Of a stretch of DNA of 64,000 nucleotides, positions 8,339 to 19,311 are shown one piece after another (positions within the stretch are counted from its first letter, which is position 1; each line of letters begins with the position of its first letter). Below the pieces are notes generated by a model. That model saw only the letters and a list, made by a program, of their open reading frames with translations, was not told the origin of the DNA and searched no databases. The position numbers and the translations under genes were made by a program. The DNA is from Verrucomicrobiota bacterium. GTDB lineage: Bacteria; Verrucomicrobiota; Verrucomicrobiia; Chthoniobacterales; Chthoniobacteraceae. Where the stretch lies: NCBI GenBank assembly GCA_009885995.1, contig VFJQ01000056.1, forward strand, positions 100,714 through 164,713. The letters are read 5' to 3'.

Positions 8339-9412
8339 ATGAGCAAACGCTTCCGCATCGCCGGGATCAACTTCGACCACTTCCACATGGGGGATCTCCT
8401 CCGCTACGCGCACGAGCATCCGGATGCGGAGATCGTGGGCATCTGCGACGAGCAACCGGAGCGGATGCGCGACGCGCAGCGGAACTTCGGCATCCCGCTC
8501 GACCACGTCTTCACCGACGTGGACGCGTGCATGGAGAAGACCAAGCCGGACCTCGTGATCCTCTGCCCCGCGGCGGCGCGGCATGGCGAGTGGACGCGGC
8601 GCGTGGCGGCGCATGGCGCGCACATCTTGATGGAGAAGCCGTTCGCCGGTTCGCTCGCGGAGGCGGACGCGATGGTCGCGGCGCAGGCGAAGAGCGGGAA
8701 GCTGCTCGCGATCAACTGGCCGTCGCGCTGGATGCCGGGCTACATCACGACGAAGCGGCTCATCGACGAAGGTGTGATCGGCACGGTGACGAGCGTGAAC
8801 TACTACGGCGGAAATCGCGGCCCGCTCTACCACGGCGCGGACAAGCTCGAGAAGATCCCGACGGCGGAGGAGAAGGCGGCGAGCTGGTTTTACCATCGCA
8901 GCGCGGGCGGTGGGTCGCTGCTCGACTATATGGGTTACGGGACGACGCTCGGGACGTGGTTCCACGGCGGACGCAAGCCGATCGAAGTCACCGCTGTGGT
9001 CGATGCGCCGGCGGGGCTGGAAGTGGATGAGCACAGCATCGCCGTGGCGCGCTACGACGTGGGGCTGTCGAAGTTCGAGACGCGCTGGGGCACTTTCACC
9101 GATCCGTGGACGATCCAGCCGCAACCGAAGTGCGGCTTCGTGGTGTGCGGGACCGATGGGACGATCGCGGCTTACGACTACGCCGAGCGCATCCGCGTGC
9201 AAACGCGCAACAACCCGAAGCGGAAGAAGTGGAACGTGGACAAGGTCGGCGCGCCGTTCGAGAACCCGATCCAATACATGCTGCACGTGCTCGAGGGCGG
9301 CGAGTTCTTGAAAGACCCGCTCCACCCGGAGACCGCGCGGATCGGGCAGCAGATCGTTGATTCCGCCGTGCTCAGCGCCCGCGAAAAACGCACCGTCCCA
9401 CTCGTCGCATGA
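8339..9412 (+). CDS. Gfo/Idh/MocA family oxidoreductase
   Basis: MSKRFRIAGINFDHFHMGDLLRYA...ILMEKPFAGSLAEADAMV (EKP motif). Confidence 0.85.
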   Translation: MSKRFRIAGINFDHFHMGDLLRYAHEHPDAEIVGICDEQPERMRDAQRNFGIPLDHVFTDVDACMEKTKPDLVILCPAAARHGEWTRRVAAHGAHILMEKPFAGSLAEADAMVAAQAKSGKLLAINWPSRWMPGYITTKRLIDEGVIGTVTSVNYYGGNRGPLYHGADKLEKIPTAEEKAASWFYHRSAGGGSLLDYMGYGTTLGTWFHGGRKPIEVTAVVDAPAGLEVDEHSIAVARYDVGLSKFETRWGTFTDPWTIQPQPKCGFVVCGTDGTIAAYDYAERIRVQTRNNPKRKKWNVDKVGAPFENPIQYMLHVLEGGEFLKDPLHPETARIGQQIVDSAVLSAREKRTVPLVA

Positions 9413-9846
9413 AGCCACTGCCTCTCGCTCCGTTCATCGCCATCCTGCTGTTCACCGGCTGCGTCTTGCCAATCCCGACCAGCAAAGTCGTCGCCCCGAG
9501 CATCCAGGGCCGCGTCGTCCACGCGAACACCGGAGCGCCCATCGACCTCGCCGGGGTGGTGGTCGAGGACCACAAAGAAGCTTCCGTCGTCACCGCGCGC
9601 GACGGCAGCTTCCACACCGACCAGATCACCCGCAGCCAGCCCTTCTGGGTGTGGTGGCCCTTTGGCGGCGACTCCGTGGAGGTGGTGAAACTCCGCGTCG
9701 CCCGGCCCGGCTTCGAGAAGCACAAGGAAAAGGTCCCGTGGCACCCGAAGACGCAGTCCGCCGTGTATCTCTCGCAGCCCATCGCCCTGAAACCGAAGAC
9801 AGCCGGAGACCTTATCGACGAAGCCCGTCAGCGCGTCGGACGCTGA
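9409..9846 (+). CDS. putative lipoprotein with carboxypeptidase-regulatory-like domain
   Basis: Lipobox FTGC, IQGRVVHANTGAPIDLAGVVVEDHKE...; ATGA overlap with previous gene. Confidence 0.65.
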   Translation: MKPLPLAPFIAILLFTGCVLPIPTSKVVAPSIQGRVVHANTGAPIDLAGVVVEDHKEASVVTARDGSFHTDQITRSQPFWVWWPFGGDSVEVVKLRVARPGFEKHKEKVPWHPKTQSAVYLSQPIALKPKTAGDLIDEARQRVGR

Positions 9847-9853
9847 TCGCTGA

Positions 9854-11335
9854 TTACGCGAAGAGGCTCTCGATCGGTTTCCCGAGTCCGTCCTTCGTGA
9901 CGTAGAACGGCCGCTCCTCGACGACGTAGGAGTGCTTCGGCGAGATGCCCATGGCGCGGTAGAGCGTGGCGTGGAGGTCTTCGATCACCACGCGATCCTT
10001 GATCGTCTTGCACGGGCGCTCATCGGCGGTGAGGCCGTGGAGGTGGCCGCGCTTCACACCGCCGCCCCACAGCAGCACGCAGCCGGCGTCGGTGAAGTGG
10101 CGGTGCATGCCGTAGTGCTTTTCCTCGCTGATGCGCTCAGGCACGCGCACCTGGTGCCGCACTTCGTTGCCGGGTTTGCCTTCGACCATCATGTCGCGGC
10201 TGAACTCGCTCGCGAGCACGATGAGCGTGCGGTCGAGCAGACCGCGCTCTTCAAGGTCGCGGATGAGCTGCGCGATCGGCGCGTCGATGGTTTCCTTCAT
10301 CGCTTCCATCCGCTCGTGGCCGTTCTCGTGCGTGTCCCAGTTGAGAAACGGGATGTATTCGGTGGTCACCTCGATGAATCGCGCGCCTGCTTCGCACAGC
10401 CGCCGCGCGAGCAGGCAGCCCATGCCGAAGCGTCCCACGACAGACTTCTCGTAGCTGCCATCGCGCTCCTGCTTCACGTCGTTGAACTTCGCCGGATCGA
10501 CGCCGGGCGGGAGATACTTCGCGACGTTTTCCTTCGGCTCGAGCGAGAGATCGAAGGCCTTCGCCGCGGGGGAGCTGAGCAGCCGGTGCGCGTTGTCGAG
10601 CGAGCGGAGGAAGGACTCCTTTTGATACGCGCTGCCGACCTGCCCGACCGGCGATGCGGCGAGCAGCTTTTTGTAGAACTTGTTCCTGTCTTCGAGGCGC
10701 CCCGGCGTCATGCCCGGCGGCGGGCGCACCGCGGCGGTGGCGTCCTGCGGATACGGGATGTTAAACGGGCCGTATTCGCTGCCGAGAAAGCCGGAGGTCG
10801 TGAATGACTTCAGCTCCTCGCCTTCGCCGAGATCGAAGCGCTGGCCGATGTTGATGAACGCAGGCATCGCCGGGTCGAGCGGCCCAAGCGTGCGCGAGAT
10901 AAACGCGCCGAGGTGCGGGCAGTGGACCGACTGCGGCGGCGCGTAGCCGGTGTGCCAGTGGAACTGATGCCGCGAGTGCAGGATGAAGCCGAGATCGCCC
11001 GCCGTGTAGCTGCGGATGAGCGCGCCGCGATCCATCACCGCCGCCATCTTCTCGAGCCCGGCGGAGAACTTGATGTGATCCACCGCGGTGTCGATCGCGG
11101 GGAAAGTGGAGAGCACCGAGTTCGGGTCCATGCCCGGCTCGAAGGGCGCGTAGCGTTTCGGGTCAAACGTCTCCGTATGCGCCATGCCGCCGCCCATCCA
11201 CAGCACGATGAGCCGATCCGCCGTCGGCTTGATCTTCTCCACCACGGACTCGGCGAGGACGCGCGGTGCGCCGCACGCGAGCGTGGCGAGCGTGGTAGCG
11301 GAAGCGGTGCGGAGGAAGTCGCGGCGGGTGTGCAT
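9854..11335 (-). CDS. DUF1501 domain-containing protein (Tat signal)
   Basis: MHTRRDFLRTASATTLATLACGAPR... DRLIVLWMGGGMAHTETFDPKRYAPFEPG... Confidence 0.9.
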   Translation of the reverse strand: MHTRRDFLRTASATTLATLACGAPRVLAESVVEKIKPTADRLIVLWMGGGMAHTETFDPKRYAPFEPGMDPNSVLSTFPAIDTAVDHIKFSAGLEKMAAVMDRGALIRSYTAGDLGFILHSRHQFHWHTGYAPPQSVHCPHLGAFISRTLGPLDPAMPAFINIGQRFDLGEGEELKSFTTSGFLGSEYGPFNIPYPQDATAAVRPPPGMTPGRLEDRNKFYKKLLAASPVGQVGSAYQKESFLRSLDNAHRLLSSPAAKAFDLSLEPKENVAKYLPPGVDPAKFNDVKQERDGSYEKSVVGRFGMGCLLARRLCEAGARFIEVTTEYIPFLNWDTHENGHERMEAMKETIDAPIAQLIRDLEERGLLDRTLIVLASEFSRDMMVEGKPGNEVRHQVRVPERISEEKHYGMHRHFTDAGCVLLWGGGVKRGHLHGLTADERPCKTIKDRVVIEDLHATLYRAMGISPKHSYVVEERPFYVTKDGLGKPIESLFA

Positions 11336-13932
11336 CAGTTGATGAGTTGGAAGTCGGGGAGCATCGCGAGCGACCAGAGTAGGTCGGCGAGATGATCTGG
11401 CGCGGGTTTGTCGCCGAGGAAGCCGAGCGCGGCGGTGCGCTCGGCTTCGCTCGGTTTGCGAGAGAGCAGGTGCGTGTAGGTGCGGTCGAGCCAGGCGCGC
11501 GGGTCTTCGCCGGCGGCTTTCGCGAGCACGGTCGCGGCGTGCTTCAGCTTCGCGTCGAGCGTGTCACCGTTGGTGAGTTCGAGCGCTTGCAGCGTGGTCG
11601 CGGCGGTGAGGCGCGAAGTGGCGACCTGCTCGCGGTTCGGACGATCGAGCGCGACGGCGAGCGGGTCGGCCGGGCGCAGCGACGCGCGGGTTCTGCCGGG
11701 AAAGCACGCGGTGCCGACTGCGGCGCTCAAGCGCGGGCCGAGTTCGATCTTTTCGTTCGCGTAGTCTTTGCGGCGGAGCGGCGGAAGCGTGGGGCCTTCA
11801 TCGACGGGCGCGACACCATCCGGCAGCGGCTGCGCGGCGGGCCACTCGGCGGCGTCGAAGGCCGCGGCGGCATATCCGGTCGCTGGCTCGCGGCGAACGC
11901 GCCACGTGTCGTCGGTGATGACTTCAGTTGCGCCGCAGCAGTCGAGCAGGCGCGCGTAGAAGGCGACGCCGGGGATCGCGTTGAGGTGATTCAGCGAGTT
12001 GGGAAACTGCTTCTTCTCCTCGTCGTTGAGCGCGCCCTTGTCGGTGTGGCTTTGCGCTTCGATCACGATCACGTTGTCGCCCACGCGGAGCAGCTTCGTG
12101 AGGTCCACGAGCACGATGCGGTTGCCGCGGCTCTGGTCGCCGACGGTGGTCTTCGGCCTTGCGCCGTTGATCGAGACGAACGCGCCCTGGCTCGCGAGCA
12201 GCACGGCCTGCGCGTCCTCGGGCACGACAGCGAGGTTGATGACTTTGCGGAAGACGACCTTGTGCTTGAGCGCGTCGGCGGGATTGCCGTCGGGCTTTTT
12301 GTCCTTCTTCGGCGGAGTCGCAGGCGGAGGCTCGGCGGCCTTGCGTGCGACGGCTTCGAGGCGGCGTGATTCGCCGACATCGTTCGGCTCAGGCGACCAG
12401 ATCCAGCGCGGCGATTTCGGCGGCTGCACGAGGCCGCACGCCGCGAAGTCGATATCCACGCTCGCGGGCATGCGCGGCCAGTCGTTCGTGAGCGCGGCGA
12501 TGCCGTCGGCGAATTGCTCCGCCGTGAGCCGGCGCGTGATCGGGCCGCGGAAGACGAACGCTTCCTTCTCGTCCTTCGGCCCTTCGACGCTCGGGAGCTG
12601 GTAGGCGCGCGAGGTGAGGATGAGTTCGATCGTGTGCTTCAAGTCGTAGCCGTGGGCGACGAGGTCCTCGGCGAGGAAGTCGATGATCTCCGGCGACCAC
12701 GCGGGGCGGTCCATGTCGTCGAGCGGCTCGACCAGGCCGCGGCCGAGCAGCTTCGCCCAGAGCCGGTTCACGATCGTGCGGGAGAGCCGGCCGTTTTGCG
12801 GGCCGGTCATCAGCTCGGCGAAGCGCGCCATGCGCGCGGGCTTCTCCAGCTTCGCATCGAGCGCGCCGAGCTGCGGGTAGAGCGCGCTCGGCGTCGCGGT
12901 TTTACCGGTCGGCTTGTCGCAATGGATGAGCTCGAGCGGGTCGTCGCTGTAGATCGCCGCGACGCCGTAGGCATCGGCGAGGGACCAGTCGTTAATGAAG
13001 CTGTCGTGGCAGCTCGCGCACTTGAGGTTCACGCCCATGAAGACCTGCGAGATATTCTGCGCGGCCTGCATCGGCTGGAGCATCGAGGCATTCACCACGC
13101 CGCGCCAGATGATGCCGCGCGTGAACGGCTCGCTCGTCTCGTCGCGCGGCGCGATCAGCTCGGCGACGAACTTGTCGTAGGGCTTGTTCGCGATGAGCGA
13201 TTGGTAAATCCAGCCCGTGAGCTGCCGGCGTCCGCCATCGATGAAGCCGGTGCCTTTGTAATCGTTGCGGAGCAGGTCGTTCCAAAACGTGAGCCAGTGC
13301 TCGGCGTAATTGCGCTTGTCGGCGAGCAGCGTGCGGACGAGCAGCGCGCGGTCGGGCTGGGCAAGGAAGGCGTCGAGTTGCTCGGGCGTCGGCAGCAAGC
13401 CGATCGTGTCGAGATACGCGCGGCGCGCGAAGGTGCGATCGTCCACCAGCGCCGGCAGCGCGCCTGCCCTTGTCGCGGAATATTCGGCGAGCAGCGCGTC
13501 GAGCGAAGTCAGCCCGACCGGGCGCGGCTTGAGATTCTGCGGCTCGGGCTTGGTGAAGGTGATGCCAGCCGGCCACTTCGCGCCCTGGTCGATCCATGCG
13601 CGCAGCAATCCGACCTGCTCCGCGGTCCAACGCGAGCCCTTCTTTGGCATGACTTCATCCGGATCGACGGCCGCGACGAGCTTCACAACATAGCTCTCCG
13701 CGCTCCGGCCCACGACCGCGCCCGCCTCGGTTTCGCCGCCCTTCATAAAAGCCTCACGCGTCTCGATGGAGAACTCGCCCTTCGCCTTACCCTTCGCGTG
13801 GCACTTCACGCACGCGGCCTCGAAGAGCGGCTGGATATCTTTCACGAAATCAACCTCGCGACCCGCGGGTGGCGGCAGGGGGGCGCTCCACGCGCAGGTA
13901 GCGGCGAGAAGGAGGGTGAGCGGGGATTTCAT
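11335..13932 (-). CDS. DUF1549/DUF1553 domain-containing planctomycete-type cytochrome protein (PSCyt)
   Basis: CVKCHAKGKAKGEF, CASCHDSFINDWSLADAYG, RTIVNRLWAKLLGRGLVEPLDDM; adjacent to DUF1501 as usual in PVC genomes. Confidence 0.9.
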   Translation of the reverse strand: MKSPLTLLLAATCAWSAPLPPPAGREVDFVKDIQPLFEAACVKCHAKGKAKGEFSIETREAFMKGGETEAGAVVGRSAESYVVKLVAAVDPDEVMPKKGSRWTAEQVGLLRAWIDQGAKWPAGITFTKPEPQNLKPRPVGLTSLDALLAEYSATRAGALPALVDDRTFARRAYLDTIGLLPTPEQLDAFLAQPDRALLVRTLLADKRNYAEHWLTFWNDLLRNDYKGTGFIDGGRRQLTGWIYQSLIANKPYDKFVAELIAPRDETSEPFTRGIIWRGVVNASMLQPMQAAQNISQVFMGVNLKCASCHDSFINDWSLADAYGVAAIYSDDPLELIHCDKPTGKTATPSALYPQLGALDAKLEKPARMARFAELMTGPQNGRLSRTIVNRLWAKLLGRGLVEPLDDMDRPAWSPEIIDFLAEDLVAHGYDLKHTIELILTSRAYQLPSVEGPKDEKEAFVFRGPITRRLTAEQFADGIAALTNDWPRMPASVDIDFAACGLVQPPKSPRWIWSPEPNDVGESRRLEAVARKAAEPPPATPPKKDKKPDGNPADALKHKVVFRKVINLAVVPEDAQAVLLASQGAFVSINGARPKTTVGDQSRGNRIVLVDLTKLLRVGDNVIVIEAQSHTDKGALNDEEKKQFPNSLNHLNAIPGVAFYARLLDCCGATEVITDDTWRVRREPATGYAAAAFDAAEWPAAQPLPDGVAPVDEGPTLPPLRRKDYANEKIELGPRLSAAVGTACFPGRTRASLRPADPLAVALDRPNREQVATSRLTAATTLQALELTNGDTLDAKLKHAATVLAKAAGEDPRAWLDRTYTHLLSRKPSEAERTAALGFLGDKPAPDHLADLLWSLAMLPDFQLIN

Positions 13933-14125
13933 GTTGCAGGATCATCCCGGCGCCCACAAAATCAACGGCTCGAAACGATGAACGATGCTGCCCGGAGCCA
14001 CCCATGACGGTAGGGCAGAAAACTTGAATGCTCGCGCTATTCCACGGTCAAATGCGCACTTCGAATCGCCCAAGGCATTCCCGCCCGGGTCTCGACGCAT
14101 CAAACAAAACCAAAACAAACAACAC

Positions 14126-14395
14126 ATGAAATCCCTCATCACCACCCTCGCCGCGCTCGCAGTGGCCAGCACCTTCGCCATCGGCGCCGACGACGCCAAG
14201 CCGAAGCCCGATCCGGCCGCGATGTTCGCGAAGAAAGATACCAACAGCGACAAGTCGCTGAGCCTCGATGAGTTCAAGGCCGGCGCCAAGGATCCCGCCA
14301 AATCCGAAGAGCAGTTCAAGAAGAAGGACAAGGACGGCGACGGCAAGCTGAGCCTCGAAGAGTTCTCCGCCGGCGGCAAAAAGAAGAACAAGTAA
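14126..14395 (+). CDS. secreted EF-hand domain protein
   Basis: Signal peptide MKSLITTLAALAVASTFAIG; EF loops DTNSDKSLSLDEF and DKDGDGKLSLEEF. Confidence 0.85.
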   Translation: MKSLITTLAALAVASTFAIGADDAKPKPDPAAMFAKKDTNSDKSLSLDEFKAGAKDPAKSEEQFKKKDKDGDGKLSLEEFSAGGKKKNK

Positions 14396-14431
14396 CTTCT
14401 GCCGCGCACCGCTTGCGGTGCCGTGAAATTC

Positions 14432-14472
14432 GCGCCGCGCCCGATTCACCTCGGGCGCGGCGCTTTCGTTTT
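14432..14472 (+). terminator. Rho-independent terminator after the EF-hand gene
   Basis: GCGCCGCGCCCGA-ttcacc-TCGGGCGCGGCGC followed by TTTCGTTTT. Confidence 0.8.
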
Positions 14473-14512
14473 CGGGCGTTGCGCAGCGGCGCGGCTCTGC
14501 TTTTCTGCGCGC

Positions 14513-14582
14513 GTGAACTTGCTGCTGACCAGCCGACTTAAGCTGCTCCCCGCCCGCGCCTAGCGCCCGGGGAGCCTTAATG
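14513..14582 (+). promoter_or_regulatory. candidate leuA leader peptide / attenuator
   Basis: GTG-started ORF 14513-14563 reads M-N-L-L-L-T-S-R-L-K-L-L-P-A-R-A-stop (6 Leu of 16). It overlaps inverted repeat TTAAGctGCTCCCCG...CGGGGAGCCTTAA (14538-14580), about 90 nt upstream of leuA. Confidence 0.55.
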
Positions 14583-14668
14583 CGTTTTCGGCTGGCGTCG
14601 TTTCGGGCTGGGTGGAAGGCGACGGCTGGCTTCTCTTCATCTCCTCCGCCCGCAACTTCACACTCTCC

Positions 14669-16330
14669 ATGTTCGCGAATCCTTCCGAAAAATACCGTCC
14701 CGCGCCGCCGGTCGATCTGCCCGACCGGCGCTGGCCCGCACGCACGCTGACGCAGCCGCCTATCTGGTGCTCCGTCGATCTGCGCGATGGCAACCAGGCG
14801 CTCGCCGTGCCGATGAACGTCTCGCAAAAGCTCGAACTGTTCGAGGCGCTCGTGCGCTGCGGCTTCAAGGAAATCGAGGTCGGCTTCCCCTCGGCGTCGA
14901 ATACCGAGTTCGCCTTCAACCGGCTACTGATCGAGAAGGGGCACGTGCCGGACGATGTGACGATCCAGGTGCTCGTGCAGGCGCGCGAAGACCTCATCGA
15001 GCGGACCTTCGAGTCGCTGGTCGGCGCGAAGAAAGTGATCATCCATCTCTACAACTCGACCTCGCCCGCGCAGCGCCGCGTCGTCTTCGGCAAGACGAAG
15101 GCCGAGATCCGCGACATCGCGGTGCAAGGCGCGCGCTGGATTCAGGAACGGCTGCCGCGCCTCGCTGGGACGGACGTGAAGCTGCAATACTCGCCCGAGA
15201 GCTTCAGCGCGACCGAGGTGGACTTCGCGAAGGAAGTTTCCGAGGCCGTGATGGACGTGTGGCAGCCGACGCCGCAGCGGAAGATGATCCTGAACCTGCC
15301 CGACACCGTCGAAGTCGCGATGCCGAACGTCTATGCCGACCAGATCGAATGGATGTGCCGCAACCTCCGCAACCGCGACTCGCTCATCGTGAGCCTGCAC
15401 ACGCACAACGACCGCGGCACCGGCATCGCCGCGACCGAATTAGGGATGCTCGCCGGCGCGGATCGGGTGGAAGGCACGCTCTTCGGCAATGGCGAGCGCA
15501 CCGGCAACCTCGACATCGTCGCCGTCGCGCTGAACTTCTACATGCACGGCTTCCATCCGGGCCTCGACTTCAGCGACCTGAATGCGCTGCGCGAAATCTA
15601 CGAGCGCTGCACCGGCATGACCGTCCCGCCGCGCCAGCCGTATGCGGGCGAGCTGGTCTTCACCGCGTTCAGCGGTTCGCACCAGGACGCGATCAAGAAA
15701 GGACTCGCCGAGTGGGAACGCGGCGGGCGCGAGCATTGGGACGTGCCGTATCTAAGCATCGATCCGCGCGATCTCGGCCGCGAGTATCGCGAGGTCATCC
15801 GCGTGAATAGCCAGAGCGGCAAAGGCGGCGTCGCTTATCTGCTCGAGAGCGAATTCGGCATCGAGCTGCCGAAGGATATGCAGCGCGAGTTTGGCCCGAT
15901 CGCGAATGACGCGGTGGACGCGCTCGGTCGCGAAGTCACCGGCGCGGAGCTGAAGGCGATGTTCCTGCGTGAATACGTCGAGCGCACCGAGCCGTGGGAG
16001 CTCGTTCACTTCCACGCCGATGGCGTCGATGGCCGCTTCGATTGCCGCGTCTCCGCCCGCCACGCCGGCAGCGAGGTGAAGCTGACTGGCGAAGGCAACG
16101 GCCCCATCGCGGCGTTCGTCCACGCGCTGCACCAGCACGGCGTCGCGCCATTTGAAGTCGCCAACTTCAAGCAACACGCCCTCAGCGCTGGCAGCGAAGC
16201 GAGCGCGATCACTTACATCCAGCTCCGCTTCGCAGATGGCCGCGTCCGCTGGGGCGCGGGCACGGATACGAACATCGAACTCGCCTCGATCAAAGCCGTG
16301 CTCAGCGGACTGAACCGCGCAGGCGCCTGA
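14669..16330 (+). CDS. leuA: 2-isopropylmalate synthase
   Basis: [45 protein letters not shown]...; [17 protein letters not shown] motifs. Confidence 0.97.
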   Translation: MFANPSEKYRPAPPVDLPDRRWPARTLTQPPIWCSVDLRDGNQALAVPMNVSQKLELFEALVRCGFKEIEVGFPSASNTEFAFNRLLIEKGHVPDDVTIQVLVQAREDLIERTFESLVGAKKVIIHLYNSTSPAQRRVVFGKTKAEIRDIAVQGARWIQERLPRLAGTDVKLQYSPESFSATEVDFAKEVSEAVMDVWQPTPQRKMILNLPDTVEVAMPNVYADQIEWMCRNLRNRDSLIVSLHTHNDRGTGIAATELGMLAGADRVEGTLFGNGERTGNLDIVAVALNFYMHGFHPGLDFSDLNALREIYERCTGMTVPPRQPYAGELVFTAFSGSHQDAIKKGLAEWERGGREHWDVPYLSIDPRDLGREYREVIRVNSQSGKGGVAYLLESEFGIELPKDMQREFGPIANDAVDALGREVTGAELKAMFLREYVERTEPWELVHFHADGVDGRFDCRVSARHAGSEVKLTGEGNGPIAAFVHALHQHGVAPFEVANFKQHALSAGSEASAITYIQLRFADGRVRWGAGTDTNIELASIKAVLSGLNRAGA

Positions 16331-16376
16331 GTTTGCGGATGGCATTCGGTGCGCGGGGCTGACATACCGCGCGCCG

Positions 16377-17111
16377 ATGTCGGCCGATCAAACCAGCAAT
16401 TCCTCCTTCCCGACCACGCACTGGACACTCGTCCAGATCGTGCAGGGCGGCTCGCCGGAAGACGCGGCGAAGGCGTTGGAAGCGATCTGCGCGCACTACT
16501 GGTATCCCATCTACGCCTTCCTCCGCCGCAGCGGGCACGGGCAGCAGGATGCGGAGGATCTTACGCAGGCGTTCTTCGCTCGGCTCGTGAGCGAAGAGGC
16601 GATCCACGCAGTGCGGCGCGAGCAGGGGAAGCTGCGCTCGTATCTGCTCGGCGTGCTCAAGCGCGTGCTCGCCGATCATCTCCGGCACGGCTCGGCAGAG
16701 AAGCGTGGCGGTGGGAAGACACACGTTTCGTTCGATCAGATGGCGGCGGAGGAACGCTACGCGCACGAACCGCAGGACACGCGCGATCCCGAGTGGCTGT
16801 TCACGCGAGCGTGGGCGCAGGAGTTGTTTGCGAGCGTGCGGGAGAAGTTGCGCGCGGCTTTCACCGAAACGGGGCGCGCGGAGGCGTTCGAGGCGTTGCT
16901 GCCATTCGTGACTTGCGACACCGCGCCGCCTTCGCAGCGCGAGCTGGCGGCAAAGCTCGGCACGAGCACCACGGCGGCCGGTGTGATGATCTTTCGGCTG
17001 CGGGAGAAGTTCCGCGCGTTGCTGCGCGAAGCGGTGAGCGACACGGTGCTCACGCCGGAGGAAGTGCCCGCGGAGATGGCGTGGCTGCAGTCGATGCTCA
17101 GCGCGAACTAG
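16377..17111 (+). CDS. ECF-type RNA polymerase sigma factor
   Basis: [14 protein letters not shown]...[30 protein letters not shown]. Confidence 0.9.
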   Translation: MSADQTSNSSFPTTHWTLVQIVQGGSPEDAAKALEAICAHYWYPIYAFLRRSGHGQQDAEDLTQAFFARLVSEEAIHAVRREQGKLRSYLLGVLKRVLADHLRHGSAEKRGGGKTHVSFDQMAAEERYAHEPQDTRDPEWLFTRAWAQELFASVREKLRAAFTETGRAEAFEALLPFVTCDTAPPSQRELAAKLGTSTTAAGVMIFRLREKFRALLREAVSDTVLTPEEVPAEMAWLQSMLSAN

Positions 17112-19200
17112 CGGCGAGTTCGTCGCGCAGAGACTGCGCCCGGACAGGATCGCGCGTGGCGAAATATCCGGCCTGCTCTTTGAGCACCTTCGTGAGTTGC
17201 GCGGTGGCGGCGCGGACATCGCGCTTATCGGGCTCAGCGGGGCGCTTCACGGTGGCGAGGTGCTGGCGCGCATACTTGAGTTGCTGATCCCAGTCCTTGC
17301 GCTGCGCGGCGATGTTCAGCAGCGAGCCGTAGATGTGACCGTGGAGCGGCTTGTGGCCGGGAAAGAACTTCTCTTCCAGCCGCACCGCTTCGAGCAGCAG
17401 CGGCTCCGCTTCGTCGGGGCGTTTCAGCCCGGTGAGTTCGTAACCGAGATTGTCGAGAATGCCGATGAGCTGCGGGTGCTCGGGGCCAAAACGCTTCCTC
17501 ATCGCTTCGAGGTATTCGTAGAGGACCTGCACCGCTTCCTCGCTGCGGTGCGTGCGGTGAAGGACAAACCCGAGCGCCGCAGGGCCCGCGCTCAGGAGAT
17601 GTGGGTCCGGGGCGATGCGGAAAGCCGCCATCGCGAGGCGCGCAGATTTTTCCGCTTCCTCCGCGCGTCCCACTTTCATCAGGCACCAGGCGAGGTGCCC
17701 GTGAATCCGCGCGGTCAGTTCGTGCTCGGGGCCGAACACACGCTGCCGGATCGCCAGCCCCGGTTCCATGACCTCGATCGCTTCCTTGTCGCGTCCCATC
17801 GATTCCAGAATCCTTCCGCGATCCATCAAGGCCGAGGCCATCGCCACGTCGTCGCCGGGAAAGTAACGCCGTCGCAACCGTAGCACTTCATCCGCCTGCG
17901 CCAACGCGCGCGGTAGCTCGAACATCCGGTAGTAGGTATCGCAGAGAACGGTGCGCAGTTCGGTCTCCACCGCGGGCTGGCCGGCGAGTTCCTTGCCGAT
18001 GCGTTCCGCGGTCTTGTCCATGATCTCGCGCAGCATCGTGGCATCGCGACCGAGCGCCTTCGATGGGCCGGCCTCCTCGAGGATCTGCGTCATGAACTTC
18101 GACACCTGCTGGCTCTGCACGAGCGCGCGCTTCTCCTTGAAATACATCCACGTCGAAGTCGCCACACCCGCCAGCAGCACGAGCACGATCGCGCCGACGG
18201 CGCCGACGGCGAGCTTGTTGCGCTGCGTGAAGCGGCTGAGCAGATACCACGTCGTGGGCGGGCGCGCCCGCACCGGCTTCTGCTCGATGAAACACTGCAC
18301 GTCCTCCGCGAGCGCATTGGCCGATTCGTAGCGGCGCGCGCGGTCGGGTTCGAGCGCCTTCATCGCGATCCAGTCGAGATCGCCTTTCAGCTCGGCGCGG
18401 AGCTTCGATGGGCGCACGGCCTCGCGCTGCGGGAGCTGTCCCGTGAGTAGCTCGTAGAGCACCACACCGAGGCTGTAGACGTCCGAGCGCGTGTCGATGT
18501 CGAGCGTCCCATCCGCCTGTTCCGGGCTCATGTAGGCGGGCGTGCCCAGGCGCGAACCGGCGCGCGTGACGGTGCTGTCCGTCAGCCGCTCGTCGCCCGT
18601 CGCCTTCGCGATGCCGAAGTCGATCACCTTCGGCACCGGCTTCCCGTCCATTTCGGCGACGAGCAAATTCGACGGCTTGAGATCGCGATGGATGATCCCC
18701 TTTTGATGCGCGTGCTGCACCGCGCGGCACACCTCCGCGAACAGCTCCAGCCGCTGCGCCAGCGTCAGCTCGTGCTCCGCGCAGTAGCGCGTGATCGGCA
18801 CGCCGCGCACCAGCTCCATCACGAAGTAAGGCCGCCCCGCCAGCGTCGCGCCGGCATCGAAGACCTTCGCGATGTTCGTGTGCTCCAGCACCGCCAGCAC
18901 CTGCCGCTCCGCCTCGAAGCGCGCGATCACCTCGCGCGTATCCATGCCGAGCTTGATGATCTTCAGCGCCACCTCGCGCCGCACCGGCTTTGCCTGCTCC
19001 GCGCGCCAGACCGTGCCGAAGCCGCCCGCGCCGAGCGGTTCGAGCAGCTTGTAGCGCCCGACTTGATCGCCCGCCCTTTCCGCCGACGGCTCGGCGAGCG
19101 AGAGCGGCCCCGCGCACGAAGCGGCGGGCAGCTCCTGCGCGGAAGTTTCGCCCGGCTCGACGAAAAGCCCGTCCACGAATTGATGCAGCGAATCGCTCAT
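17098..19200 (-). CDS. serine/threonine protein kinase with TM segment and TPR C-terminus
   Basis: [51 protein letters not shown] then TPR-like repeats. Confidence 0.92.
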   Translation of the reverse strand: MSDSLHQFVDGLFVEPGETSAQELPAASCAGPLSLAEPSAERAGDQVGRYKLLEPLGAGGFGTVWRAEQAKPVRREVALKIIKLGMDTREVIARFEAERQVLAVLEHTNIAKVFDAGATLAGRPYFVMELVRGVPITRYCAEHELTLAQRLELFAEVCRAVQHAHQKGIIHRDLKPSNLLVAEMDGKPVPKVIDFGIAKATGDERLTDSTVTRAGSRLGTPAYMSPEQADGTLDIDTRSDVYSLGVVLYELLTGQLPQREAVRPSKLRAELKGDLDWIAMKALEPDRARRYESANALAEDVQCFIEQKPVRARPPTTWYLLSRFTQRNKLAVGAVGAIVLVLLAGVATSTWMYFKEKRALVQSQQVSKFMTQILEEAGPSKALGRDATMLREIMDKTAERIGKELAGQPAVETELRTVLCDTYYRMFELPRALAQADEVLRLRRRYFPGDDVAMASALMDRGRILESMGRDKEAIEVMEPGLAIRQRVFGPEHELTARIHGHLAWCLMKVGRAEEAEKSARLAMAAFRIAPDPHLLSAGPAALGFVLHRTHRSEEAVQVLYEYLEAMRKRFGPEHPQLIGILDNLGYELTGLKRPDEAEPLLLEAVRLEEKFFPGHKPLHGHIYGSLLNIAAQRKDWDQQLKYARQHLATVKRPAEPDKRDVRAATAQLTKVLKEQAGYFATRDPVRAQSLRDELAASSR

Positions 19201-19311
19201 CGCAGCGCGCAGGATGGGGCTTCGCGCTCGACAATCAACCCTGCGTTCGCCTTCGCTGCCGGACATCTTTTCGTGAAATGATTTCCGACAAATTCCGAAA
19301 GTAGGGTGTGC

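Noticed and set aside
12514-14007. 497-aa + strand ORF
   Set aside because: Antisense to DUF1549/DUF1553 gene.
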